Of a stretch of DNA of 64,000 bases, positions 41,752 through 49,128 are shown one piece after another. The notes under the pieces were generated by a model. It saw nothing but the letters and a program-made list of their open reading frames with translations. It was not told the origin of the DNA and did no database searches. Numbering within the stretch: the stretch's first letter is position 1; the number at the start of each line of letters is the position of its first letter. This DNA comes from Pilimelia anulata (GTDB lineage Bacteria > Actinomycetota > Actinomycetes > Mycobacteriales > Micromonosporaceae): the NCBI RefSeq assembly GCF_014647895.1, contig NZ_BMQB01000005.1, positions 1 to 64,000 of the forward strand. The letters are read 5' to 3'. The position numbers were made by a program, and so were the translations under genes.

Positions 41752-42705
41752 TCAATTCACGCTTACGACGACCTTGCCCAGCGCGAGTCCCTCACCCACC
41801 CGGGACAGTGCTGCGGGTACCTCGTCCAGGGTGAAGGTGCTGTCGATGTGAATTTTGAGGTGACCCGCTACGCACTGTTCGGCCACCGGTTCGAAGTGCG
41901 TCGGTCCCTCTCTGACGGCGAGCACGCTGAGCCGTCGACGCGTGAGCAGACCGGCCAGCGAGCCGAGGGTCAGGACGCGCAGCAGTGCGGATACCGATCC
42001 ACCGACACACCGGTAACGGCCGCCGAGGGTCAGCGCCCTGCGGTAGGCGAACACCGACCGGTGTGCGACCAGGTCGAGGATGAGGTCGTACGGGCCGCCG
42101 CGGGTGAAGTCCTCGCTGCGGTAGTCGATCACCTCGTCCGCCCCGAGTGATCGCATGAAGTCGAGCTTGCCGGCGTTGTCGACACCGGTCACATGCGCAC
42201 CGAGTCGCTTGGCGAGTTGGATCGCGAACGAGCCGGAACCCCCACCGGCACCGTTGATCAGGATCCGGTGACCGGCTTCGGTGCCGTCGGTCCCTTGCCG
42301 GGCGATCACACCGGCCTGCGGAATGGTCGACGCTTCGGCGAAGGTCAGTGCCGAGGGCTTTGGCGCCAGCACCGACTCGGGAGCGATCGCGTACTCGGCG
42401 AACCCGCCCTTGAGGGCGAGGTTGTCCCCGTACACCTCGTCACCGGGCCGGAACCGGGTCACATCCGGGCCGACCGCGTCGGCCCAACCGGCGATGTCCG
42501 AGCCGAGCGTCCGGCGTGCCGGCGCACGCAGCCCACCGATGCGCGAGTACAGCGGCGTGCCACGCAGTGTCTCCCAGTCACTGAGATTGACCGACGTCGC
42601 CGCGATCCTGACGAGCACCTGCCCGGCGGCGGGTGACGGCGTGGGAAGGCTCTCGATCCGCAACACGTCCGGGGGGCCGTAACGGTCGTACACAATTGCT
42701 CTCAT
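41752..42705 (-). CDS. zinc-free quinone oxidoreductase-like MDR enzyme
   Basis: A 317-residue medium-chain reductase opening MRAIVYDRYGPPDVLRIESL. NAD(P)H binding is marked by ILINGAGGGSGSFAIQLAK, and LGADEVIDYRSEDF follows. The usual structural and catalytic zinc ligands of alcohol dehydrogenases are absent, so it belongs to the quinone oxidoreductase/enoyl reductase branch. The ATG at 42705 is the natural family start. It stands alone; ATAAGG-like sequence about 75 bases upstream may be part of its promoter, without a clear -35. Confidence 0.88.
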   Translation of the reverse strand: MRAIVYDRYGPPDVLRIESLPTPSPAAGQVLVRIAATSVNLSDWETLRGTPLYSRIGGLRAPARRTLGSDIAGWADAVGPDVTRFRPGDEVYGDNLALKGGFAEYAIAPESVLAPKPSALTFAEASTIPQAGVIARQGTDGTEAGHRILINGAGGGSGSFAIQLAKRLGAHVTGVDNAGKLDFMRSLGADEVIDYRSEDFTRGGPYDLILDLVAHRSVFAYRRALTLGGRYRCVGGSVSALLRVLTLGSLAGLLTRRRLSVLAVREGPTHFEPVAEQCVAGHLKIHIDSTFTLDEVPAALSRVGEGLALGKVVVSVN

Positions 42706-43063
42706 CCGCGTCGTACCCCAACTCTCCGCTCGACGGCGGCCGCCCGGCATCCACCGCGGAGGGTCGCCATGTCCTTATAGCACGCCGAGACAAGCGGTTG
42801 ATGTTCCGCGGCCGCAGGGATCCGCCAACCGGAGCCGACCGGAGGGGGCATGCACGCGCAAAGCAACCAGCGCGGAGATCTTCGGCTCCGGCGCGGACGG
42901 CCACAAAACAAGGACGAACGCCCAAGGAACTGCCCGTCACCGCGCACGACCGACGGCAGAGTACGCGTCGAACTCGCGAGCATCGAAGCTCCACACCGCG
43001 ATGAGGGCTAGGCATGGGCTCTCAGTGTTTAGAAAGTATTCTTGGATCCGGTAATGCCGCCCA
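42706..43063. other. intergenic region, no gene seen
   Basis: This gap is less GC-rich than the window average. On the minus strand CTATAAGGAC (42773-42782) may provide a -10 for the quinone reductase-like gene. Open frames here lack coding character. Confidence 0.4.
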
Positions 43064-43534
43064 TCACAGTTTTAGGATCAGGCCGATCACCGACGCTATC
43101 GCGATCAGTACATAGGTTGAACCCGCGCGTGAACGGCTTCCGAACATGCGTGGAAAGTGCCGCCAGGAAACGCCTTTGAGTGAAACTGCCCGTAGGCCGA
43201 AGACGTATTCATCCACCTCGACATCGACACCACGCCGACGGATGTGCTCCATCATGTCCTCAAGCTGATCGCTCCTCGCCAGCAGAGCATCCTGCCGGAT
43301 TAGGTAGTCCGCCTCGATCAAGCACATGCCAGCGGCGACCAGGAGGCTCAGCCCCATGATCCAGCCTTGGTTTTTGTTCACGCCCAAGGCCAGCAACGCT
43401 GATGACAGGGTTATCGCCCATCCTTTTACCTTGAACCGGATGTCGTCGATTGCGTCGATTCGTGTCCGCACTTGTGCGTACTCGATCTCCAGCAGCTTCG
43501 TGACGTAACCAGTCTCCCCTGGCGATTGGCTCAT
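43064..43534 (-). CDS. small SLATT-like membrane protein, unknown
   Basis: A 156-residue protein. An N-terminal amphipathic helix (TKLLEIEYAQVRTRIDAIDDIRFKVKG) leads into two adjacent membrane helices (WAITLSSALLALGVNKNQGWIMGLSLLVAAGMCLIEADYL), then a charged cytoplasmic region and a final hydrophobic helix (STYVLIAIASVIGLILKL). This order resembles two-helix SLATT-type proteins seen near defence genes, but no nucleotidyltransferase or other defence partner is adjacent. Codon use is less GC-biased than the core genes, suggesting acquisition. The ATG at 43534 begins MSQSPGETGYV. Confidence 0.65.
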   Translation of the reverse strand: MSQSPGETGYVTKLLEIEYAQVRTRIDAIDDIRFKVKGWAITLSSALLALGVNKNQGWIMGLSLLVAAGMCLIEADYLIRQDALLARSDQLEDMMEHIRRRGVDVEVDEYVFGLRAVSLKGVSWRHFPRMFGSRSRAGSTYVLIAIASVIGLILKL

Positions 43535-43984
43535 GAGAGCAGCGTAAGAGGTCAACCCGCACGCGTGCATGGCAGCGAGTCGAAGATGGGCGCATATTCG
43601 GACAGACACGAGTAGAGCACCGGGTAACACTCGACGCCCCTGCGCACGCACTCACGTCGGCAGATTCGTGCGCTTGAACCCGGCTCGCCATGTTGACTGC
43701 ACGGAGGGTGAGCGGGCCTCTGGAGCTACTGACGGGGTGCCACCGGGGCAAAGATACAGGCGGTACCGGTCCACGAACATCTCGCATGCGGCGTCGGCAA
43801 CGTACCCGCCGACAGTCGCGAACGTCTGCCGCCCGACCTCGCGAACGAAGCCACACACGCGCATGAGCCGTACAAGCCACACAGGCGCGTGTCCGGCGAG
43901 CTGCCGTTCCGGGCGTCCTCGAGAGCACGGGTCAGTCCGGGCGGCGGCCGTACAAGGTCCGAACCGGATCACTGGCCGCGCGAG
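43535..43984. other. gap with one doubtful frame
   Basis: About 450 bases of lower GC. One minus-strand frame (43652-43972, 106 codons) has moderately biased third positions and a stretch LMRVCGFVREVGRQTFATVG that could be protein, but no ribosome-binding site or recognisable family. It may be a small unknown gene or a remnant; I do not call it. Confidence 0.35.
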
Positions 43985-44056
43985 CGGGGAGGGGGTGGGT
44001 GACCCGGCAGGGGATCAAGCCTGACCGCCCCTGCCGGGTCACCCACCCCCTCCCCG
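43985..44056. terminator. perfect 29-bp inverted repeat
   Basis: Arms 43985-44013 and 44028-44056 are exact reverse complements separated by 14 bases. It lies about 110 bases beyond the stop of the leftward BlaR1-type gene and marks the edge where sequence composition changes. A very strong bidirectional terminator is the simplest reading; a mobile-element end is possible, but no transposase or target duplication is visible. Confidence 0.6.
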
Positions 44057-44169
44057 CCCTACGGCCGCCACCTCACCCACCGCAAAGCCAGCCCACGACC
44101 CGCCCGACTCACCCCGCCGCCCCGCACCGCCAGCCCGACGACCGCCGCCACAACCCCGTCACACCAAAT

Positions 44170-44919
44170 TCAGCCGACCGGAGCACCGCCCCGCCCGAGC
44201 CGAGCCAACCGAACCCGAGTACCCAAGGAATCCCCCGAAACCCGCTCCCCGGTCAACGCCACAGAACACAGCGCAGAGGCAAGAGCGGAAGCCCCCTCCC
44301 GCCGCCGAGCCGCATCATCCGCTAACGCCTCCACCAGCAGATCCACCGAAGCCCGAGCCATCCGCGCCCCCGGCAGAAACGGCCAAGCCGCCTGCCAGGC
44401 AGCGAACGGCAGCCGCACCAGATCGTGCCGCTGCGCCAAATGCGCCCGCTCGTGCGCCACCACAGCCCGCAGCGCCGCCGGCGACAGCCGGTCCACCGCC
44501 GACGACGTCAGCACCACCCGCCCCCGCCGCCCCGGAAGGCAGTACGCGGTAGCCGCGGGCGAGTCGAGCACCCGCCCGCCGGGCACCGCCGGCAGCGGCG
44601 CCGCCACCAGGTCCAGCAGTTCCCGGTGCGCCCGCCGCCGCCGTACCGTCCGCACCAGCACCACCCCGGTGACCGCGACCAGGTACGCGGCCAGTCCCGC
44701 CGCGCCAACACGCCCCGCCCCGGCGAGCGGCCCCCCGCTGTGCCCGTACGCCAGCAGCGCCCCGATCCCCGCCAGCCCCGACGCCGCCCCCACGCACTGC
44801 CAGGCCAGCACCGCCGGCCCGGGTCGGCGCAGCGCCGCCGCGCTGCCGGCGAGCCGCCCCGGTACCGGCCCGGCGAGCAGCACCGCGAGCGCGGCGAGCG
44901 CCGCGGCGAGCCAGGTCAC
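44170..44919 (-). CDS. BlaR1/MecR1-like M56 membrane metallopeptidase
   Basis: A 249-residue protein with three membrane helices (about 1-22, 35-60, 72-95) then a cytoplasmic zinc-protease loop with VVAHERAHLAQRHD, the HExxH motif of M56 peptidases; VEALADDAA provides the likely third ligand region. It lacks the extracellular penicillin-binding sensor of true BlaR1, so it is the short form found across Actinobacteria and does not imply beta-lactam sensing. Its GTG overlaps the stop of the blaI-type gene (GTGA). It probably cleaves or inactivates that repressor. Confidence 0.88.
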   Translation of the reverse strand: MTWLAAALAALAVLLAGPVPGRLAGSAAALRRPGPAVLAWQCVGAASGLAGIGALLAYGHSGGPLAGAGRVGAAGLAAYLVAVTGVVLVRTVRRRRAHRELLDLVAAPLPAVPGGRVLDSPAATAYCLPGRRGRVVLTSSAVDRLSPAALRAVVAHERAHLAQRHDLVRLPFAAWQAAWPFLPGARMARASVDLLVEALADDAARRREGASALASALCSVALTGERVSGDSLGTRVRLARLGRGGAPVG

Positions 44920-45269
44920 GGCTCGCCGAGCCCGGCCAGGGCGCGGCGGAGCGCGGCCGTCTCGGCCGGCGAGGCCGTGTGGACGAACCGGGCCAGCGCC
45001 GCGTCGGCGTCGTCGGTGGTGCCGAGCGCCTCGCGGATCAGGTCGGCGGTGTGCGCGGCCCGGCTGGCGGTCGGCCGGTACCGGTGCCCGCGCCCGTCCC
45101 GATCCCGGGCGACCGCGCCCTTACCGGCGAGCCGGGACAGGACCGTGAGCAGCGTGGTGACGGCGTGCCCGCCGCCGATGGCCGCGCCGACCTCCTTGGC
45201 CGACAGCGGCCGGTCGGACCGCCAGAGGACCTCCATGACCGCCCGTTCCAGCTCACCCAGCCGTGGCAT
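44916..45269 (-). CDS. BlaI/MecI-family repressor
   Basis: A 117-residue winged-helix repressor. MPRLGELERAVMEVLWRSDR, SAKEVGAAIGGGHAVTTLLTVLSRLAGKG and GRGHRYRPTASRAAH are the family hallmarks. The C-terminal dimerisation part contains no visible ligand site. GAGGAAGGGTGAGCA precedes the ATG. It is divergent from cydAB, with two matching operator dyads between, and is coupled to the M56 peptidase that would relieve repression by proteolysis. Confidence 0.93.
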   Translation of the reverse strand: MPRLGELERAVMEVLWRSDRPLSAKEVGAAIGGGHAVTTLLTVLSRLAGKGAVARDRDGRGHRYRPTASRAAHTADLIREALGTTDDADAALARFVHTASPAETAALRRALAGLGEP

Positions 45270-45303
45270 TGCTCACCCTTCCTCGCCGTACCGCACGGCG
45301 CCA

Positions 45304-45320
45304 TTCTACGTTGGGTAGAA
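45304..45320. promoter_or_regulatory. BlaI-type operator dyad 1
   Basis: TTCTACGT, T, GGGTAGAA is an imperfect 8-1-8 dyad (six of eight pairs). Its centre is 19 bases from that of the perfect dyad next to it. The TTCTAC/GTAGAA core resembles the TAC-GTA dyads bound by BlaI/MecI proteins. Confidence 0.75.
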
Positions 45321-45322
45321 CG

Positions 45323-45339
45323 TTCTACGTAACGTAGAA
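45323..45339. promoter_or_regulatory. BlaI-type operator dyad 2 (perfect)
   Basis: TTCTACGT, A, ACGTAGAA is a perfect 8-1-8 inverted repeat. It lies 16 bases before the cydA start codon and 54 bases before the repressor start, so one occupied site could control both directions. Confidence 0.85.
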
Positions 45340-45355
45340 GTCCGGGGGTGCCGCC

Positions 45356-46696
45356 GTGCTCGACAATCTCACCGCCGCCCGCGAGCAGATGGCCTTCTCG
45401 CTCGGCTTCCACATCATCTTCGCCGTCTTCGGGATGGGCCTGCCCTGGCTCCTGCTGTACGCCGAGGGCCGCTGGCTGCGCACCGGCGACCCGCTCTGGT
45501 ACGTCCTCGCCCGCCGCTGGTCGCGCGCCTTCGCCGTGCTGTTCGCCGTCGGCGCCGTCAGCGGCACCGTGCTGTCGTTCGAGTTCGGGCTGCTCTGGCC
45601 GACGTTCATGGAGCGGTACGGCGGCGTCTTCGGCCTGGCCTTCACCCTGGAGGCGTTCGCCTTCTTCCTGGAAGCGATCTTCCTCGGGCTGTACCTGTAC
45701 GGCTGGGACCGGCTCCCCGCCCGCTGGCACTGGTGGACCGGCGTCCCGGTGGCCCTGTCCGGGATGGCCTCGGCCGGCTTCGTCACCACCGCGAACGCCT
45801 GGATGAACACCCCCGTCGGCTTCACCGAGGTCAACGGCGTCGTGGTCAGCGCCGACCCGCTCGCCCCGCTGCTCGCCCCCGCCACCCCGCACCAGGTCGT
45901 GCACATGGTGCTGGCCGCGCTGATGTGCACCGGCTTCGGCGTCGCCGCGGTGTACGCCACCGCGATGCTCCGGGACCCGGCCAAGCGGGCGGACCCGTAC
46001 CACCGCCGCGGCCTCGGCCTCGGCCTCGCGCTCGCCGCCGCGGTGACCCCGCTGCAACTGGTCGTCGGCGACTGGGCCATCCGCGCGGTCGCCGACCGGC
46101 AGCCGGTGAAGCTCGCCGCGCTGGAGGCCCTGCACCGCACCGGCCCGGACGCCGCGCTCGCCGTCGGCCCGGTCGAGCTGCCCGGCGTGCTGTCCTTCCT
46201 GCTGCACGGCCGGACCGACGCCGTCGTCACCGGCCTGGACGCCGTCCCGCCCGCCGACCGGCCGCCGGTCGGGATCACCCACTACTCGTTCGACCTGATG
46301 GTCGCCATCGGGCTCGGGCTGCTGGCGCTGTCGGCGTGGGCGGCGTGGCGCTGGCGGTACCGGCGGGCCGACTGCTTCGCCGCGCCCTGGTTCCTGCGCG
46401 CGCTCGCCGCCGCCGGCCCGGCCAGCGTGGTCGCGCTGATCGCCGGCTGGATCGCCACCGAGGTCGGCCGCCAGCCGTGGATCGTGCACCTGAGGCTGCG
46501 CACCGCCGACGCCGTCGCCACCGCGCCCCGCCTGGAGTGGTACCTGTACGCCACCCTGGCGATCTACGCCGTCCTCGCCACCTCGCTGGTGGCGATCCTG
46601 CGCCGGCTCGCCCGCACGCCGATCGAGACCCGCCGCCCGGCGGGGGTCAGCGGCCCGGCGGGGGTCCGCCGTACGCCGGCCGGGGTCCGCCGGTGA
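45356..46696 (+). CDS. cydA: cytochrome bd-type ubiquinol oxidase subunit I
   Basis: The quinol-oxidising, haem-bearing subunit of terminal oxidase bd, in the membrane. It starts at GTG with GGGGGTG upstream: MLDNLTAAREQMAFSLGFHIIF carries the first haem-ligand His. About nine helices follow. WIATEVGRQPW is the conserved GRQPW motif. The Q-loop between helices 6 and 7 is short, so this is the short-loop (cyanide-insensitive-like) type. cydB overlaps by four bases. No cydDC assembly transporter is in the window. Two BlaI-type dyads sit directly upstream. Confidence 0.95.
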   Translation: MLDNLTAAREQMAFSLGFHIIFAVFGMGLPWLLLYAEGRWLRTGDPLWYVLARRWSRAFAVLFAVGAVSGTVLSFEFGLLWPTFMERYGGVFGLAFTLEAFAFFLEAIFLGLYLYGWDRLPARWHWWTGVPVALSGMASAGFVTTANAWMNTPVGFTEVNGVVVSADPLAPLLAPATPHQVVHMVLAALMCTGFGVAAVYATAMLRDPAKRADPYHRRGLGLGLALAAAVTPLQLVVGDWAIRAVADRQPVKLAALEALHRTGPDAALAVGPVELPGVLSFLLHGRTDAVVTGLDAVPPADRPPVGITHYSFDLMVAIGLGLLALSAWAAWRWRYRRADCFAAPWFLRALAAAGPASVVALIAGWIATEVGRQPWIVHLRLRTADAVATAPRLEWYLYATLAIYAVLATSLVAILRRLARTPIETRRPAGVSGPAGVRRTPAGVRR

Positions 46697-47688
46697 CCGC
46701 CGCGGACGGCATCCTGCTGATCATCGGCGGCGGCGTCGTCGCGTACGCCGTGTTCGGCGGCGCCGACTTCGGCGGCGGCGTCTGGGACCTGCTCGCCGGC
46801 CGGGACGCCGCCCACCGCGCCCTGATCGGCCGCACGATGGGCCCGGTCTGGGAGGCGAACCACGTCTGGCTGGTGTTCGTCCTCATCGGCCTGTTCAGCG
46901 GGTTCCCGGCGGCGTTCGGAGCGCTGTCGCGGGCGCTCGCGGTGCCGCTGGCGGTCGCGCTGTGCGGGATCGTGCTGCGCGGCGCCGCGTTCGTCTTCCG
47001 CCAGTACGGCGCCGACCCGGCCGGCGGCGACCCGGCCGGCGCGGTCCGCGGCACCGCCGCCTGGGGCCGGGTGTTCGCCGTCGCCTCCACGATCGCCCCG
47101 GCCGCGCTCGGCTACTGCGCCGGCGCCGTCGCCACCGGCCGCACCGGCGGGCTGTTCCCGCCGGTCGCGGGCGCGCTGGCGCTGGCCTTCTGCGCGTACC
47201 TCGCCGCCGTCTTCCTCTGCCGCGAGGCCGTCGTGGACGGCCGCCCGCGGCTCGCCGCCCGGCTGCGCCGCCGCGCGCTCGGCGCCGCGCTGGTCGCCGG
47301 GGCGCTGGCCCTGGCCGGTACGGCCGCCCTGCACGCCGACGCCCCCGCGCTCGCCGCGAAGCTGGTCGACCGCGGCGCCGCCGCGCTGGCGCTCTCCGCC
47401 CTCGGCGGCCTCGGCTCGATCGCGCTGCTGCTCGCCCGCCGCTACCGGCTGGCCCGGGGCGCGGCCGCGCTCGCCGTCGCCGCGGTGGTCGGCGGCTGGG
47501 GCGTGGCGCAGTACCCCGTCCTGCTCCCGCCGGACCTGACCGTCGCCGCCGCCGCGGCCCCCGCCGCCACGCTGCCGGTCACGCTCGGCGTGCTGGTGGC
47601 CGGGTTCGCGGTGACCGTGCCGTCGCTGGCCCTGCTGTACGCGGTGTTCAGCCGGCCGGCTCAGGAGCCGTCCACGTACAGCCACTGA
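46693..47688 (+). CDS. cydB: cytochrome bd-type ubiquinol oxidase subunit II
   Basis: A 331-residue membrane subunit partnering CydA, starting at a GTG that overlaps the cydA stop (GTGA). Family motifs YAVFGGADFGGGVWDLL and GPVWEANHVWLVFVLIGLFSGFP are at the N-terminus, with eight helices overall. Its last 28 bases overlap the convergent YchJ gene. Together with CydA it forms a minimal oxidase that would support respiration at low oxygen. Confidence 0.95.
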   Translation: MTAADGILLIIGGGVVAYAVFGGADFGGGVWDLLAGRDAAHRALIGRTMGPVWEANHVWLVFVLIGLFSGFPAAFGALSRALAVPLAVALCGIVLRGAAFVFRQYGADPAGGDPAGAVRGTAAWGRVFAVASTIAPAALGYCAGAVATGRTGGLFPPVAGALALAFCAYLAAVFLCREAVVDGRPRLAARLRRRALGAALVAGALALAGTAALHADAPALAAKLVDRGAAALALSALGGLGSIALLLARRYRLARGAAALAVAAVVGGWGVAQYPVLLPPDLTVAAAAAPAATLPVTLGVLVAGFAVTVPSLALLYAVFSRPAQEPSTYSH

Positions 47689-48155
47689 CCGTCCAGCCGG
47701 GCGAACGCGCTGTGCTCGCGCACCTCGCCCGCCCGGCCGCCGAGCCGGTACCGCGCCCGGAACTCCACCGTCCCGGCCGCGTCGAACAGCCCGCCGCCGC
47801 TGGTCGCCAGCACCGCCAGCCCGGTCCACTCCTGCCCGGGGTCGAGGTCGAGCCGGGGCGGTCGGGTGCGCGGGTGCCAGGTGCGGCGCAGGTAGCCGGC
47901 GTCGCCGCGGGCGAAGGCGGTGTACCGGGCGCGCATCAGCGCGACCGCCGTCGGCGCGGGCTCGCCGCGGTGGTACCGGCCGCAGCACGCCCCGTACGGC
48001 TCGCCGAGCCCGCACGGGCACGGCCCCGCCGCCCCCGCCGGCCCGCCCGGCCGGGTGCCGGCGGGGCCGGGCCGGGTGCCGCCGGCGCGGTCGGGCCGGG
48101 CGTCCTCGGGCCGGGTCCCGGCGCGGTCGGTTCGGTGCTGGCGGCGACGGCTCAT
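47661..48155 (-). CDS. YchJ-family SEC-C motif protein
   Basis: A 164-residue protein. After a basic and Gly/Pro-rich N-terminus (about 1-45) comes CPCGLGEPYGACCGRYH, a SEC-C type zinc-binding motif, and the YchJ core ALMRARYTAFARGDAGYLRRTWH and FRARYRLGGRAGEVREHSAFARLDGQWLYVDG. Function in the family is unknown; a zinc-dependent NTF2-like fold is expected. The ATG at 48155 begins MSRRRQHR. An upstream ATG at 48200 would translate the tandem repeats and is less likely. Its 3' end overlaps cydB. Confidence 0.85.
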   Translation of the reverse strand: MSRRRQHRTDRAGTRPEDARPDRAGGTRPGPAGTRPGGPAGAAGPCPCGLGEPYGACCGRYHRGEPAPTAVALMRARYTAFARGDAGYLRRTWHPRTRPPRLDLDPGQEWTGLAVLATSGGGLFDAAGTVEFRARYRLGGRAGEVREHSAFARLDGQWLYVDGS

Positions 48156-48156
48156 C

Positions 48157-48227
48157 CCCGCATTGTCGCGCGGCCCGCATTGTCGCGCGCGGCCCGCCAC
48201 TGTGTGCGGCCCGCGTTGTCGCGCCGG
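48157..48227. repeat. four tandem 17-19-bp units
   Basis: Units beginning CCCGC and containing (A/G)TTGTCGCGC(C/G)GG run at 48157-48173, 48174-48192, 48193-48209 and 48210-48227; units 1, 2 and 4 are close copies and unit 3 is divergent. The array lies directly upstream of the YchJ start codon, between it and the end of the manganese-exporter gene. Confidence 0.7.
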
Positions 48228-48248
48228 CCCGGCCGCGCGCCGCGCGGC

Positions 48249-48836
48249 TCAGGTGAGCTGGCGCACGCCGTCGACCAGCAGCCACACCCCGAAGATCGCG
48301 AACAGCGCCGCGGCGCCGAACCGCACCGCCCGCTCCGGCAGCCGCCGGCCGAGCTGCTGCCCGACCAGGATCGCCAGCGCGTCGGCCGCGACCATGCCCA
48401 GCGTCGAGCCCAGCCAGGTGCCGAACCAGCCGTGCCGGGTGGCCAGCGTGATGGTCGCCAGCATCGTCTTGTCGCCCAGCTCGGCCAGGAAGAACGCCCC
48501 CGCCACCGCCAGCACCGCCGAGCCGGTCGACCGCTCGGCCTTGCGCTTCTCGGCGTCGGTGAGGCTGTCCCCGCGCAGCGTCCAGGCGCCGAAGCCGAGG
48601 AACGCCACCCCGGCCAGCAGCGCGATCCAGCCGGTCGGCAGGGCGGCGCCGAGGCCGTACCCCACGGCCACGGAGACGGCGTGCACCACCGCGGTCGCCA
48701 GCGTGATCCCGAGCAGTACGGGCAGCCAGCGGAACCGAGTGGCGAACGTCAGCGCCATCAACTGCGACTTGTCGCCCAGCTCGGCCACGAAGATCACGCC
48801 GAAGCTCACGGCACACGCGACGAGGAAGCCGGTCAT
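48249..48836 (-). CDS. TMEM165/GDT1-family manganese exporter
   Basis: A 195-residue, six-helix membrane protein with two copies of the E-x-G-D-(K/R)-(T/S) motif: VAELGDKSQLMAL and LAELGDKTMLATI. These make the cation path of the GDT1 family (bacterial MneA/MntX-like members export Mn2+). The ATG at 48836 follows GGAGGGC. A yybP-ykoY manganese riboswitch lies in its leader, which strongly supports a manganese role. No other gene shares the unit. Confidence 0.92.
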   Translation of the reverse strand: MTGFLVACAVSFGVIFVAELGDKSQLMALTFATRFRWLPVLLGITLATAVVHAVSVAVGYGLGAALPTGWIALLAGVAFLGFGAWTLRGDSLTDAEKRKAERSTGSAVLAVAGAFFLAELGDKTMLATITLATRHGWFGTWLGSTLGMVAADALAILVGQQLGRRLPERAVRFGAAALFAIFGVWLLVDGVRQLT

Positions 48837-48904
48837 GGAATTGCCCTCCCGGTACGGCCGGGACAAGGGCACGCGGACCTCGACCCGGCAACGTGAAATT
48901 GCCT

Positions 48905-49008
48905 GAGTCGAAGGTCTCGCTCGCCCGGGCCACCGGCCCGGGCCGCGCGGCCGGACGCCCGTGGGCGTCAGTGTGTCGACCGCGACATTGGGAGCTACTC
49001 CCCCTCGC
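48905..49008 (-). ncRNA. yybP-ykoY manganese riboswitch
   Basis: On the minus strand the leader carries the family's invariant blocks in order: GGGGGAGTAGC, then GTCGACACACTGACGCC, a long GC stem (GGGCGTCC ... GGCCCGGGC), and GCGAGACCTTCG. The two conserved loops are those that clasp Mn2+ in known members, and the ends can pair (CGAGG with CCTTCG). It sits about 70 bases upstream of the exporter start. High manganese should turn expression on. Exact boundaries are estimated. Confidence 0.93.
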
Positions 49009-49128
49009 GCCCGCCACCCTAGCCGCCCGCCCGGCCCGCCGCCAACACCCCTTGCCCGGGCGTCGGGCAAATGCGTCTGATGGCTCACAGGAGCACCCAC
49101 GGGGGTCGATTGCCGGTTAGGTTCGGGT

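Noticed and set aside
42578..43015. Overlapping frames upstream of the quinone reductase-like gene
   Set aside because: Translations are irregular in composition and lack start signals.
43652..43972. 106-codon minus-strand frame
   Set aside because: Some coding-like bias, but no start signal or known family; described as a doubtful frame only.
44170..45269. Beta-lactam resistance locus
   Set aside because: The peptidase lacks a penicillin-binding sensor and there is no beta-lactamase or PBP2a gene nearby; the partners are cytochrome bd genes.
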